Of a DNA stretch of 59,383 bases, positions 43,581-51,787 are shown piece by piece. The stretch spans positions 1-59,383 of the forward strand of contig NZ_LZIR01000086.1 in assembly GCF_001667035.1 (NCBI RefSeq), read 5' to 3'. Source of the DNA: Mycobacterium sp. 852002-51057_SCH5723018. Its GTDB lineage: Bacteria > Actinomycetota > Actinomycetes > Mycobacteriales > Mycobacteriaceae. The notes below the pieces were generated by a model, which ran no database searches, had not been told where the DNA came from, and saw only the letters and a list, made by a program, of their open reading frames with translations. Each line of letters begins with the position of its first letter. Position 1 is the first letter of the stretch. The position numbers and the translations under genes are program-made.

Positions 43581-44276
43581 ATGGCCAAGCTCGACTATGA
43601 CGCCCTGAACTCACAGCTGCGTTACCTGATGTTCTCGGTGTTCTCCGTGCGGCCCGGTGAGCTCGGCCAGGAACGCGACGCCGTGATCGACGACGCATCA
43701 ACTTTTTTCAAGCTGCAGGAGGAGCGCGGTGTCGTGGTGCGCGGCCTCTACGACGTGGGGGGCCTGCGCGCCGACGCCGACTTCATGATCTGGACCCACG
43801 CCGAGCGCGTCGAGGCGCTGCAGGCCACCTACGCGGACTTCCGGCGCACGACCACACTGGGGCGGGCCTGCGTGCCGGTGTGGAGCAGCGTGGCGCTGCA
43901 TCGGCCGGCCGAGTTCAACAAGAGCCACATCCCGGCGTTCCTGGCCGGCGAGGAGCCCGGCGCCTACATCTGCGTGTATCCGTTCGTGCGTTCCTACGAG
44001 TGGTACCTGCTGCCTGACGAGGAACGCCGCCGCATGCTCGCCGAGCACGGCATGGCCGCCCGCGAGTACAAGGACGTCCGCGCCAACACGGTGCCGGCGT
44101 TCGCGCTGGGCGACTACGAATGGATCCTGGCCTTCGAGGCCCCCGAACTGGACCGCATCGTCGACCTGATGCGTGAGCTGCGCGCCACCGACGCCCGTCG
44201 GCATACCCGCGCGGAGACGCCGTTTTTCACCGGGCCTCGCGTGCCCGTCGAGCAGTTGGTGAGTTCGCTGCCGTAA
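43581..44276 (+). CDS. chdC: Coproheme decarboxylase (HemQ type)
   Basis: 231 residues from ATG 43581, 5 bases after the hemG stop. Chlorite dismutase-like fold: LNSQLRYLMFSVFSVRPGEL, WTHAERVEALQATYADFRRT, FVRSYEWYLLPDEERRRMLA, and EYKDVRANTVPAFALGDYEW with the terminal FTGPRV. The pattern is that of actinobacterial ChdC, which decarboxylates coproheme III to haem b using peroxide. With hemE and hemG it shows haem made by the coproporphyrin-dependent route. Ferrochelatase is not in the window. Confidence 0.95.
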   Translation: MAKLDYDALNSQLRYLMFSVFSVRPGELGQERDAVIDDASTFFKLQEERGVVVRGLYDVGGLRADADFMIWTHAERVEALQATYADFRRTTTLGRACVPVWSSVALHRPAEFNKSHIPAFLAGEEPGAYICVYPFVRSYEWYLLPDEERRRMLAEHGMAAREYKDVRANTVPAFALGDYEWILAFEAPELDRIVDLMRELRATDARRHTRAETPFFTGPRVPVEQLVSSLP

Positions 44277-44294
44277 ACCGGAAATGAAGGGAAC

Positions 44295-45047
44295 ATGACG
44301 ACCCAATTCGACCCGACTGACCCCACCCGTTTCGAGGAGATGTACCGCGACGAACGGCTGTCGCACGGCCTGCCCGCGGCCACGCCGTGGGACATCGGCG
44401 GTCCGCAGCCGGTGGTGCAGAGGCTGGTCGCGCTCGGCGCGGTCAAGGGCGAGGTGCTCGACCCCGGCACCGGGCCAGGGCACCACGCGATCTACTACGC
44501 CTCCAAGGGCTACTCGGCGACCGGGATCGACGGGTCGGCGGGCGCGTTGGAGCGGGCGCGGGACAACGCGCGCAAGTCCGGGGTGTCGGTGAACTTCGAA
44601 TTGGCCGACGCCACCAAGCTGGAGGGACTCGACAACCGGTTCGACACCGTCGTCGACTGCGCCTTCTACCACGTGTTCAGCACCGATGCGGAGCTCCAGC
44701 GGTCCTACGTGCGGGCGCTGCACCGGGCGACCAAGCCCGGCGCGCGGCTCTACATGTTCGAGTTCGGCGAGCACGACGTCAACGGCTTCAAGATGATGCG
44801 GTCGCTATCCGAGAGCGACTTTCGTGACGTGCTGCCGGCCGGCGGCTGGGAGATCACCTACCTGGGCCCGACCACCTATCTGGTCAACCTCAGCACCGAG
44901 ACGATCGAGATGATGGCGGCGCGCAACCCCGACCTGGCCGACCAGGTGCAGCCCATGCTGGAACGGTTCCGGGCCATGGAGCCGTGGCTGGAGGGCGGCC
45001 GGGTGCACGCGCCGTTCTGGGAAGTGCACGCCACGCGCGTGGACTGA
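44295..45047 (+). CDS. SAM-dependent class I methyltransferase (Rv2675c-like)
   Basis: 250 residues, preceded by GAAATGAAGGGAAC with a short purine-rich site. SAM motif: VLDPGTGPGHHAIYYASKGY, then ATGIDGSAGALERARDNARK; the acidic-residue and post-motif region reads FDTVVDCAFYHVF. The substrate is unknown. It lies 18 bases after chdC on the same strand, so it may be co-transcribed with the haem genes. The tandem-repeat and palindrome region follows directly. Confidence 0.88.
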   Translation: MTTQFDPTDPTRFEEMYRDERLSHGLPAATPWDIGGPQPVVQRLVALGAVKGEVLDPGTGPGHHAIYYASKGYSATGIDGSAGALERARDNARKSGVSVNFELADATKLEGLDNRFDTVVDCAFYHVFSTDAELQRSYVRALHRATKPGARLYMFEFGEHDVNGFKMMRSLSESDFRDVLPAGGWEITYLGPTTYLVNLSTETIEMMAARNPDLADQVQPMLERFRAMEPWLEGGRVHAPFWEVHATRVD

Positions 45048-45070
45048 GTTACAGCGCCTCGCGCTGCGCG

Positions 45071-45126
45071 CCTCGCGCCTCGCGCCTCGCGCCGCGACCC
45101 TCGCGCCTCGCGCCTCGCGCCGCGAC
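45071..45126. repeat. Two tandem copies of a 28-bp composite repeat
   Basis: Each unit is three copies of CCTCGCG plus one CCGCGAC. Copy 1 is 45071-45098 and copy 2 is 45099-45126; they are identical. The CGAC end of copy 2 is the start of the left palindrome. A degenerate piece continues upstream to about 45054, near the methyltransferase stop. Confidence 0.8.
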
Positions 45127-45180
45127 ACATAAACGTCTGCGACGACACGCCGAAAAGTGTCGCAGCGGTTAATGTCTGGT
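45122..45180. repeat. Left 59-bp imperfect palindrome flanking the DUF559 gene
   Basis: It starts GCGACACATAA, has inner arms CTGCGAC and GTCGCAG around a GACACGCC-GAAAAGTG centre and ends TTAATGT. It equals the reverse complement of the right copy in 39 of 59 positions without gaps. It lies just upstream of the nuclease-like gene and may hold its promoter. Confidence 0.7.
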
Positions 45181-45191
45181 GGATCCGTGCT

Positions 45192-46064
45192 GTGGGCGGG
45201 GGCGTCTTTCGTCGTGTGGACGACGTGTTCAGAGGCAGCGAGGCCGTGCGGCAGGGGCGGCTTACGCCATACCAGCTGCGGACCGGGTTCCGCGCGATCT
45301 ATCCCGACGTTTACCTGGCGGAGCGCTCGCCGCTGTCGCTTCGGACCCGTACCGCCGCAGCGTGGCTGTGGTCAGGCAGACGCGGTGTCGTGGCGGGGCT
45401 CGCGGCTGCGGCATTGCACGGCTCGAATTGGATCGACGACGACGAGCCCATCGAATTGATCTGGCGCAATCAGCATGCTCCGGTCGGCGTCATCACCCGT
45501 AATCAGCGAGTCGAGCCCGACGAGGTCACCCGTGTCGCGGCTCTACCGGTGACCACTCTCGCTCGGACGACGTTCGACTTGGCCAGGCAACTGCCCAGAG
45601 ACGAAGCGGTCGCGCGGCTCGATGCTTTGATGCGGGCGACGCCGTTTTGTGTCGAGGAGGTGTTGCTGCTGGCCAAGCGGTACCCGCGTGCGCGGGGCCT
45701 GCGGCGGCTACGCACGGCACTACCGCTTGTCGATGCGGGTGCCGCGTCGCCGAAGGAGACTTGGCTGCGACTCTTGCTGATCGATGCCGGATTGCCGGCT
45801 CCCGAGACACAGATACCGGTGAATGAGAACTGGCGAACGGTCGGCGTGCTGGACATGGGTTGGGAGAGATACAAGGTGGGCGCCGAATACGACGGTGACC
45901 AGCACCGCACGAGCCGCCGCCAGTACGCCCGAGACCAGTGGCGGATGCGCAAGCTCGACGCGCTTGGCTGGATCGTCATCCGGGTGATCGCCGAGGACAA
46001 GCCGGACGACGTCATCCGACGCGTGCGCGAGGCGCTCATTCGTCGCGGATGCCGCGCCACATAA
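45192..46064 (+). CDS. DUF559 / Vsr-like endonuclease-domain protein
   Basis: 290 residues from GTG 45192; a GTG at 45216 is a possible start. The N-terminal part has the AbiEi-like pattern LTPYQLRTGFRAIYPDVYLA and LRTRTAAAWLW, which may bind nucleic acid. The C-terminal DUF559 domain, a PD-(D/E)xK nuclease type, has SPKETWLRLLLIDAG, then VGVLDMGWERYKVGAEYDGD followed by QH. Asp221, Glu232 and Asp234 are likely metal ligands. Its stop codon TAA is part of the right palindrome. Such proteins are numerous in mycobacteria. A role in repair, restriction or selfish spreading is open. Confidence 0.85.
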   Translation: MGGGVFRRVDDVFRGSEAVRQGRLTPYQLRTGFRAIYPDVYLAERSPLSLRTRTAAAWLWSGRRGVVAGLAAAALHGSNWIDDDEPIELIWRNQHAPVGVITRNQRVEPDEVTRVAALPVTTLARTTFDLARQLPRDEAVARLDALMRATPFCVEEVLLLAKRYPRARGLRRLRTALPLVDAGAASPKETWLRLLLIDAGLPAPETQIPVNENWRTVGVLDMGWERYKVGAEYDGDQHRTSRRQYARDQWRMRKLDALGWIVIRVIAEDKPDDVIRRVREALIRRGCRAT

Positions 46065-46112
46065 CTGGTTGCGACGCGCTCCAGCGTGTCTTCACAACTG
46101 GTTATGTGTCGC
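46054..46112. repeat. Right 59-bp imperfect palindrome, containing the DUF559 stop codon
   Basis: It starts GCGCCACATAAC and ends GTTATGTGTCGC, with AACTGGTT repeated directly in both arms and inner arms GCGCT and AGCGT. The TAA of CACATAA is the stop codon of the DUF559 gene. It lies between that gene and msrB, which is convergent, so it may also act as a bidirectional terminator. Confidence 0.7.
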
Positions 46113-46130
46113 GGGGGAACCCAGTCGACG

Positions 46131-46556
46131 CTAGGCGCCCGCCGGCACCAGCCGCAGCGAGATCGAGTTGATGCAGTAACGCTGATCGGTCGGCGTCGGG
46201 TAGCCCTCGCCGGTGAAAACGTGGCCCAGGTGGCTGTGGCAATTGGCGCACAGCACCTCGGTGCGCGTCGTGCCCATCGAGTGGTCGGTCCGCAGGATCA
46301 CCGCGTCGGAGTTGGCGGGGTCGAAGAACGACGGCCAGCCGCAGTGTGACTCGAATTTCTCTGTGCTGCGGAACAATTCGGCCCCGCATGCCCGGCATTG
46401 GTAGATGCCTTCGGTTTTGGTGTCGGTGTATTCGCCGGTGAACGGCCGCTCGGTGCCGGCGCGGCGCAGCACGTCGAACTCCTGCGGGTTGAGTTTCTTA
46501 CGCCACTCGTCATCAGACAGTTGCACCTTGGGACGCGACGTGTCAGAGGAGGTCAT
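46131..46556 (-). CDS. msrB: Peptide-methionine (R)-S-oxide reductase MsrB
   Basis: 141 residues. Zinc ligands in QCRACGAELF and VLCANCHSHLGHVF. Catalytic cysteine in YCINSISLRL, with the substrate-binding SHCGWPSFFDP and the His-rich HSMGTTRTE. It reduces methionine-R-sulfoxide in proteins using thioredoxin. Its start overlaps the end of aftC (ATGA-type overlap), so the two genes are coupled, with aftC first. Confidence 0.96.
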   Translation of the reverse strand: MTSSDTSRPKVQLSDDEWRKKLNPQEFDVLRRAGTERPFTGEYTDTKTEGIYQCRACGAELFRSTEKFESHCGWPSFFDPANSDAVILRTDHSMGTTRTEVLCANCHSHLGHVFTGEGYPTPTDQRYCINSISLRLVPAGA

Positions 46557-47863
46557 GCGTCCACGTTAGCCCGCTCACGCTCGGGCGTCAGCCACGCCGG
46601 ATCGATGCCGCCGTCCAGCCGGTTCTCGGCCTTGGCGTCGAGGTAACGGAAGCACAGCACGGTGAACGCCACGATCAGCAGCAACGACCAGCCGTAGGTG
46701 ATCTTCAGGTAGTGCAGCGCGCGGCCGTACCTCATGTACCGGTAAATCAGCCAGTCGTCCAGCGTCAGGAAGCCGTAGATCCCCAGCCACGCCGGCCAGT
46801 TACGGATCAGCGAGTTGCGCAGCACGACGGTCATCAGGAACGGGAACAGCATCATCGAGTAGTAGCCCTGGGCCAGCGGCAGCACCAGCCACGACCACAG
46901 CAGCAGCACGCCCGACGAGGTGGTGAACCAGAACAGCGGGTCGCGGGTGCGGTAGTAGCGGTACAGCAGCCACAGCGCGCCAATCGCAAGCAGCGTGAAC
47001 ATGATCCGCAGGAACACGATCAGCCACGTGAACAGGCCGAAATACACCCCGTTGCCCTCGATCGAGCTATTGAAGTAATCCCGGGTCCCTCCGATGTACG
47101 GCAGCGTTTTGGTGAAGAAGTCCATCGGGTGACTGACGAGCGGCAGCGCGGCCAGGTTGATCACCACCGGAACCACGATCGCGGCCACCACTGCCCGCCA
47201 CTGCCGGTTCAGCAGGGGCAGCAACAACAGCGGCCCGAGCAGGGGTTTGAGTGTGAGTGTCAGCCCGATCGCGACGCCTGCCCACCATTGACGGCCGACT
47301 TTGCGGTCGAGCAGCCACCACAAGAACAGTATCTCCGCCAGCAGGACACAGCCGTTGATGTTGGTGAAGACGAGCGTGCTGGTCACCGTCTCCGTGCAGA
47401 ACATCGCCAGCAGCAGGGCGGGCGCGGCCACCGAGGACAGCGTGAACTTGAACAGTCGCAGCAGCAGGTACCAGGCGAGCAGGATGGCCACGGTGTTGAT
47501 CAGGATGAACAGATAGCGCGACGGTGTGAAGGACAGATACCCGAAGGGCGCCATCAGGAGCGTGCCGCCGGGCGGGTACAGGTAGTGCGGGTCGACGTAG
47601 TCGAAGTGCTCGTTGTAGATGTCCAGGCCGTGGCGGAAGTTGTTCACCGCGCGGTAGACCGGTTTGAAGTCGTCGGTGATGTTGCCGTTGAGCGTGAGCA
47701 CGATGCTGCGGTGCAGCACCGAGAGAATCGCCAGCGGCCACAGCGCCGATCGCAATACCGTCGCCGCGCTCGGCGCGCTGGTGCGGGGACGAAACGGGGC
47801 CAGGATCGATTCGCGCAGGCCGGTTCGGGTCGAGTCAGCTGCGGTCACCAGCGCACCGTACAC
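46553..47863 (-). CDS. aftC: Arabinofuranosyltransferase AftC
   Basis: 436 residues from GTG 47863. It is a multispanning membrane protein with about ten or more helices (e.g. YLFILINTVAILLAWYLLLR, LLGPLLLLPLLNRQWRAVVA). The conserved extracytoplasmic motif NGNITDDFKPVYRAVNNF precedes YVDPHYLYPPGGTLLMAPFG. AftC adds alpha-1,3-arabinofuranosyl branches to arabinogalactan and lipoarabinomannan using decaprenyl-phosphoarabinose. The first Asp pair in ITDDF matches GT-C catalytic residues. Confidence 0.95.
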   Translation of the reverse strand: MYGALVTAADSTRTGLRESILAPFRPRTSAPSAATVLRSALWPLAILSVLHRSIVLTLNGNITDDFKPVYRAVNNFRHGLDIYNEHFDYVDPHYLYPPGGTLLMAPFGYLSFTPSRYLFILINTVAILLAWYLLLRLFKFTLSSVAAPALLLAMFCTETVTSTLVFTNINGCVLLAEILFLWWLLDRKVGRQWWAGVAIGLTLTLKPLLGPLLLLPLLNRQWRAVVAAIVVPVVINLAALPLVSHPMDFFTKTLPYIGGTRDYFNSSIEGNGVYFGLFTWLIVFLRIMFTLLAIGALWLLYRYYRTRDPLFWFTTSSGVLLLWSWLVLPLAQGYYSMMLFPFLMTVVLRNSLIRNWPAWLGIYGFLTLDDWLIYRYMRYGRALHYLKITYGWSLLLIVAFTVLCFRYLDAKAENRLDGGIDPAWLTPERERANVDA

Positions 47864-47882
47864 CGGGCCCAATCGCGAAGTC

Positions 47883-49442
47883 TCAGGCGGGACAGTACGT
47901 GTCGGTTGCCGGCAGCTTGCCGCTGTTGAGGTAGCCGATCAGCGGCGGCACCGCACACGGCGAATAAATGCTGGCGCCATGACCGATGCCCTGCCACATC
48001 ACCCGCTTGCTGGCCGCGTTGGCGTTGATGATGGTGGCGGCCGTCGCCGCGACGCCTTCCATGCCGACGATCGGGTCGTTCTGCACTCCGGCCAGCAGGA
48101 CGTCGATCTTGAGGTCCTTCGGGGCCGCCGGCGGCGAAATAACGGGCCAGTGCACGCATTTGACCAAGTTGAGCGCCGCGACGGTGCCGAATTGCGGATA
48201 GAGCTTCCCCCACGCCACCACGAGCTCGCGCACCCGGTCGGGGGTCGGGCGGTTGACCGCGTCGCTGCAGAAGTTGACGAACTGGCCGTCGGAGTCGTTG
48301 ACGGCGAAGGCGTGATTGATCAGGTTGTTGAGCTGGCTGGCGTCGCCGGAGCGGGCGGCCGCCAGGGTGCTCGCCAGGCTGGTGGTGGCGTTGACGCGCC
48401 CGCCGGACGGGAAGCCCAACGCGACGGTGATCGCGTTGACCACTGAGGCTACTGGTACGCCGCCGGGCCCCTTGCCTGCGCGGGCGTCGGCCAGCAGCGC
48501 GCTGACGGCGCCCTTCGGGTCCGGGCCCAGCGCGCAGTTCACCGCGACGCACTGGGCGGCGAACGCGTCGAGCGCGGCCTGCTGGCCCTTGACCTGTTGC
48601 TCGGCGGCCGCTTCGGCGTTGACGCCCAACGCAACCGGGGAGTCGAGGATCAGCCGGGCCACCCGGTCGGGCCGCGACGCGGCGTAGGCCAGCGCCACCT
48701 GGGCGCCGTTGCCGATCCCGACCAGCGCGACCGCGGGCACGTCCCAAAGGCTGCGCAGCCGCTCGATGTCGGAGGCGGCGTGGGAGCTGTCGTAGTCGGA
48801 GGCGCCAGGCGCGATGGCGTCGCTGCAGTTGGTGGTGGCGGTGTTCGAGATTTCGGAAAGGTTGGCGACGGGGTCGTCGCCAGGCTGGAATTGCGCTTGG
48901 TCGCGCATGGCCTGGCGGTCGAGCTGGTCGCGGCAGTCGATCGGGCTCGACATCCCGATGCCGCGGCGGTCGACGGCGACGATGGGGTGGGTCTGCAGCA
49001 CGTCGGTACCGCCCCGGGCCAGCCACACCGGCAATTGCGCCGACGACGGCAGGTCGGAGCCGGTGGTGAAGACGAGCGGGCCGGCGTCGCGCGGGGTCTG
49101 GTCCGACCGCGCGCGGACCACGCCGATGCTCAGGGTCCCGGCCCCGCCGCCCGCGGGGTCGAGGTCGGTGTCGTAGGTCGCGCAATCCAGCTGGACGCCC
49201 GGCTTGGCGGGGACGGCGGCGTCGCCGAAGACGCGTGACGTGCAGTCGTGCCAGGACAGGTCGTTCTTGGGCGCGGCGATCGGCGGCGGGCCGCTGGGCG
49301 GGGGCTTGGTGGTGGCCACCCCCTGCGGTTTGGCGCCGGAGTTGGTGGCGAAGCGCGGGTCCGCGGCCAGGCCCGGGACGCAGCCGGCCAGCAATGTGGT
49401 CACCGCGACCAGGACCGTCGCGGACGCCAGCTGCCGACTCAT
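47883..49442 (-). CDS. Secreted lipoprotein with alpha/beta hydrolase fold lacking the nucleophile Ser (Rv2672-like)
   Basis: 519 residues from ATG 49442. Signal peptide with lipobox LLAGC near residue 21. The body resembles secreted tripeptidyl aminopeptidases (Tap type): VFTTGSDLPSSAQLPVWLAR, VAVDRRGIGMSSPIDC and SDIERLRSLWDVPAVALVGI. The nucleophile elbow reads GIGNGAQVALAYA where active enzymes have GxSxG, so the Ser is absent. The histidine region VMWQGIGHGASIYSPCA is kept. It may bind a peptide instead of cutting it. The open frame extends into ribD without homology. Confidence 0.85.
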   Translation of the reverse strand: MSRQLASATVLVAVTTLLAGCVPGLAADPRFATNSGAKPQGVATTKPPPSGPPPIAAPKNDLSWHDCTSRVFGDAAVPAKPGVQLDCATYDTDLDPAGGGAGTLSIGVVRARSDQTPRDAGPLVFTTGSDLPSSAQLPVWLARGGTDVLQTHPIVAVDRRGIGMSSPIDCRDQLDRQAMRDQAQFQPGDDPVANLSEISNTATTNCSDAIAPGASDYDSSHAASDIERLRSLWDVPAVALVGIGNGAQVALAYAASRPDRVARLILDSPVALGVNAEAAAEQQVKGQQAALDAFAAQCVAVNCALGPDPKGAVSALLADARAGKGPGGVPVASVVNAITVALGFPSGGRVNATTSLASTLAAARSGDASQLNNLINHAFAVNDSDGQFVNFCSDAVNRPTPDRVRELVVAWGKLYPQFGTVAALNLVKCVHWPVISPPAAPKDLKIDVLLAGVQNDPIVGMEGVAATAATIINANAASKRVMWQGIGHGASIYSPCAVPPLIGYLNSGKLPATDTYCPA

Positions 49443-49456
49443 GCCGACCACAGTAG

Positions 49457-50200
49457 CTATGCCTTGACGTAGCGGGCGTACAAGTAGCCGGCGTCGTCGC
49501 TCAGGATGTGGGCGCGGCGCATCCGGGTCAGCAGCTGGCCGGGTCCGGTCGCGATGCGCCGGGCCAGGCCGCCGACGACGTAGGGCGCCATGGTCAGGCA
49601 CAGCTCGTCGAGCAGGTCGTGCTGGATGAACGCCCCGAGCAAGGTCGGCCCGCCTTCGGTCAGCACGCGGCGCATGCCGCGGCCCGCGAGGACCGCCAGC
49701 AAGGCCGCCTCGTCGACCTGGCCGGAATCGCCACTCGAGCAGTCGATCACCTCGCACAACCCGGAGAGCCGGCGGCGCGTCTCCTCGGCCGCCGCCGTGC
49801 AGGTGAGCACCAGCGGAGGCACCTCGGTGTGGGTGAACACCGCCATGTCGCGGTCGAGGCGACCCGACTTGGTGACGATGGCCAGCGGCGGAAGCTCGCC
49901 CTGACCGCGGGCCTGCCGCCGCTGGCGATCTGCGGCGCCCAGCTGCGCGCCGGAATAGCCCTCGATGCGCACCGTGCCCGCGCCGACCACGATGACGTCG
50001 GCAAGTTCCCGCAGCAGCTCGAAGATGAGCCGATCGCCGGGTCCTCCCATGCCACCGCTCTTGCCGTCGGCGGTGGCGCCGCCGTCCACGCTGGTGATGA
50101 AGTTCGCGCGCACCCACGGGCCGTCCCGCTCCGGGTAGGCGTAGAGCCGGGGGAGTTCGCCGTTGTCGAGTTCGCGGATCGACCCGAGCAGCGTCAGCAT
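49457..50200 (-). CDS. ribD: RibD C-terminal type pyrimidine reductase
   Basis: 247 residues holding only the reductase half of RibD. Motifs are NFITSVDGGATADGKSGGMG, LIFELLRELADVIVVGAGTV and RRVLTEGGPTLLGAFIQHDL. The zinc-binding deaminase half is missing. The M. tuberculosis homologue Rv2671 has the same form and has been linked to dihydrofolate reductase-like activity and resistance to folate drugs; I recall this from the literature. It is 14 bases downstream... of nothing on this strand: it starts opposite zapE, with 35 bases between the two starts. Confidence 0.88.
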   Translation of the reverse strand: MLTLLGSIRELDNGELPRLYAYPERDGPWVRANFITSVDGGATADGKSGGMGGPGDRLIFELLRELADVIVVGAGTVRIEGYSGAQLGAADRQRRQARGQGELPPLAIVTKSGRLDRDMAVFTHTEVPPLVLTCTAAAEETRRRLSGLCEVIDCSSGDSGQVDEAALLAVLAGRGMRRVLTEGGPTLLGAFIQHDLLDELCLTMAPYVVGGLARRIATGPGQLLTRMRRAHILSDDAGYLYARYVKA

Positions 50201-50235
50201 GAGCTCGATTGCAGCACGCCGCTACAGTTCGGTGC

Positions 50236-51309
50236 ATGCACGGGTCCGCTTCCGCCGCGGTGGCTCACCTGGTGGATCGGCATCCCAGCGTGTCGCCGGA
50301 GCGGCTGATCGCTCAATTGCGGCCGCCGCCAACGTTCGCCGACGTCAGCTTTGCGACGTATCGCCCCGACCCCGCCGAACCGACCCAGGCCGCCGCCGTC
50401 GTCGCCTGCCAGGACTTCTGCCGGCAGGCCGTGGAACGCCGGGCCGGCCGGCGCAAACTGTTTGGCAGGCGCGAGGTGTTGCCCGGCGTAGGGCTCTACC
50501 TCGACGGCGGCTTCGGCGTGGGGAAGACCCACCTGCTGGCCTCGTCCTACTACCAGCTGCCCGGGGAGGGGCCGCAGCCCCCAACTCCCAAGGCGTTCGC
50601 CACATTTGGTGAGCTCACCCAGCTCGCCGGGGTGTTCGGCTACGTCGAGTGCATCGACATGCTGGCCGACTACACCGCGGTGTGCATCGACGAATTCGAG
50701 CTCGACGATCCCGGTAACACCACGCTGATTTCGCGGATGCTCTCGTCGCTGGTCGAGCGGGGGGTCTCGGTGGCCGCCACCTCCAACACGCTGCCCGAGC
50801 AGCTCGGCGAGGGCCGCTTCGCCGCCCAGGACTTCCTGCGCGAAATCAACACGCTGGCAAGCATTTTCACCACCGTGCGGATCGAGGGCCCGGACTACCG
50901 GCACCGCGGCCTGCCGCCGGCGCCGCAGCCGCTGTCGGACGCGGAAGTGACCGCACGCGCCGCCGCGGTCGACGGGGCGACGCTCGACGATTTCGACGCG
51001 CTGTGCGCGCACCTGGCCACCATGCATCCGTCGCGGTACCTGACGCTGATCGAGGGCGTGACGGCGGTGTTTTTGACCGGCGTGCACGGCATCGACGACC
51101 AAAACGTCGCGCTGAGGCTGGTGGCGCTGACCGACCGGCTCTATGACGCCGGCATCCCGGTGGTGGCGTCCGGTGCCAAGCTGGACACCGTCTTCAGCGA
51201 GGAGATGCTGGCCGGCGGGTATCGAAAGAAGTACCTGCGGGCGACGTCACGACTGTTGGCCTTGACATCGATGGGGCACGCAGGCGTCAGCCAAGCTCGC
51301 GAACCATGA
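50236..51309 (+). CDS. zapE: AFG1/ZapE family ATPase (Rv2670c-like)
   Basis: 357 residues from ATG 50236; the ATG at 50209 is less likely. Walker A is YLDGGFGVGKTHLLASSYYQ, Walker B AVCIDEFELDDPGN, and the sensor region SNTLPEQLGEGRFAAQDFLR. C-terminal segment GVTAVFLTGVHGIDDQNVAL then RLVALTDRLYDAGIPVVASG and RATSRLLALTSM. AFG1-type ATPases in other bacteria act in cell division (ZapE) or in protein quality control. It is convergent with the GNAT gene; their ends overlap by 23 bases. Confidence 0.9.
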   Translation: MHGSASAAVAHLVDRHPSVSPERLIAQLRPPPTFADVSFATYRPDPAEPTQAAAVVACQDFCRQAVERRAGRRKLFGRREVLPGVGLYLDGGFGVGKTHLLASSYYQLPGEGPQPPTPKAFATFGELTQLAGVFGYVECIDMLADYTAVCIDEFELDDPGNTTLISRMLSSLVERGVSVAATSNTLPEQLGEGRFAAQDFLREINTLASIFTTVRIEGPDYRHRGLPPAPQPLSDAEVTARAAAVDGATLDDFDALCAHLATMHPSRYLTLIEGVTAVFLTGVHGIDDQNVALRLVALTDRLYDAGIPVVASGAKLDTVFSEEMLAGGYRKKYLRATSRLLALTSMGHAGVSQAREP

Positions 51310-51787
51310 GGTAGTCGTTCTCGAGGCGGGTGCCCACCTGAAAAGTCCTGGTGCCGTTGACGTTGAAGCCGCTCTTGGCGTAGAAGCGTTGGGCGCGTTG
51401 GTTTGCCTGGTTGACGCCCAGCCACACGCAGCGCACGCCCCACGATTCGGCGGTGGCCAGCGCGCGGTCCATCAGGGCGGTCGAGGCGCCGGTGCCGTGG
51501 TGGTCGGGCAGCACGTAGATCTTCGACAGCTCGGCGGTGTTGCCGGCGGCGTCGCGAATCAGCATGGCGTAACCGATGATTCGGCCGTCGTGGGCCGCGG
51601 TGATGATGGCACGGCGGGGGTCGGCGAGGTAGTCCGCGAAGCGTCCTGCCGACAGGTGGGCGTCGATGAACGACGCGATATCCTCCGCAGGAGTCGAGGG
51701 CGGGCATGCCAACGGAAAGGTTTGTGCGGCAACGGCGGCCAGTTCGTCGGCGTCGGCCGAACCCGTCGCCAGCGTTACAGATTCCAC
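51287..51787 (-). CDS. GNAT family N-acetyltransferase (Rv2669-like)
   Basis: 166 residues from GTG 51787. GNAT core: DGRIIGYAMLIRDAAGNTAE, the acetyl-CoA loop LSKIYVLPDHHGTGASTALM, and the C-terminal VWLGVNQANQRAQRFYAKSG. The acceptor substrate is unknown. The upstream exported-protein gene ends at 51775, so the genes overlap by 13 bases and may be coupled. Its 3' end overlaps zapE by 23 bases from the opposite strand. Confidence 0.86.
   Translation of the reverse strand: MESVTLATGSADADELAAVAAQTFPLACPPSTPAEDIASFIDAHLSAGRFADYLADPRRAIITAAHDGRIIGYAMLIRDAAGNTAELSKIYVLPDHHGTGASTALMDRALATAESWGVRCVWLGVNQANQRAQRFYAKSGFNVNGTRTFQVGTRLENDYLMVRELG

Larger units (their letters stand above)
45122..46112 (+). 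mobile_element. Candidate mobile unit: DUF559 gene between two related palindromes
   Basis: The 991-base segment has a 59-base imperfect palindrome at each end in opposite orientation and a single nuclease-like gene between. It interrupts a place where M. tuberculosis, as I remember, has the methyltransferase and msrB next to each other. No transposase or integrase is present. I infer a small selfish or defence unit; movement is unproven. Confidence 0.45.

Noticed and set aside
47845..49185. 446-codon minus-strand open frame
   Set aside because: A frame-shifted shadow of the Tap-like lipoprotein gene on the same strand, Arg-rich without motifs.
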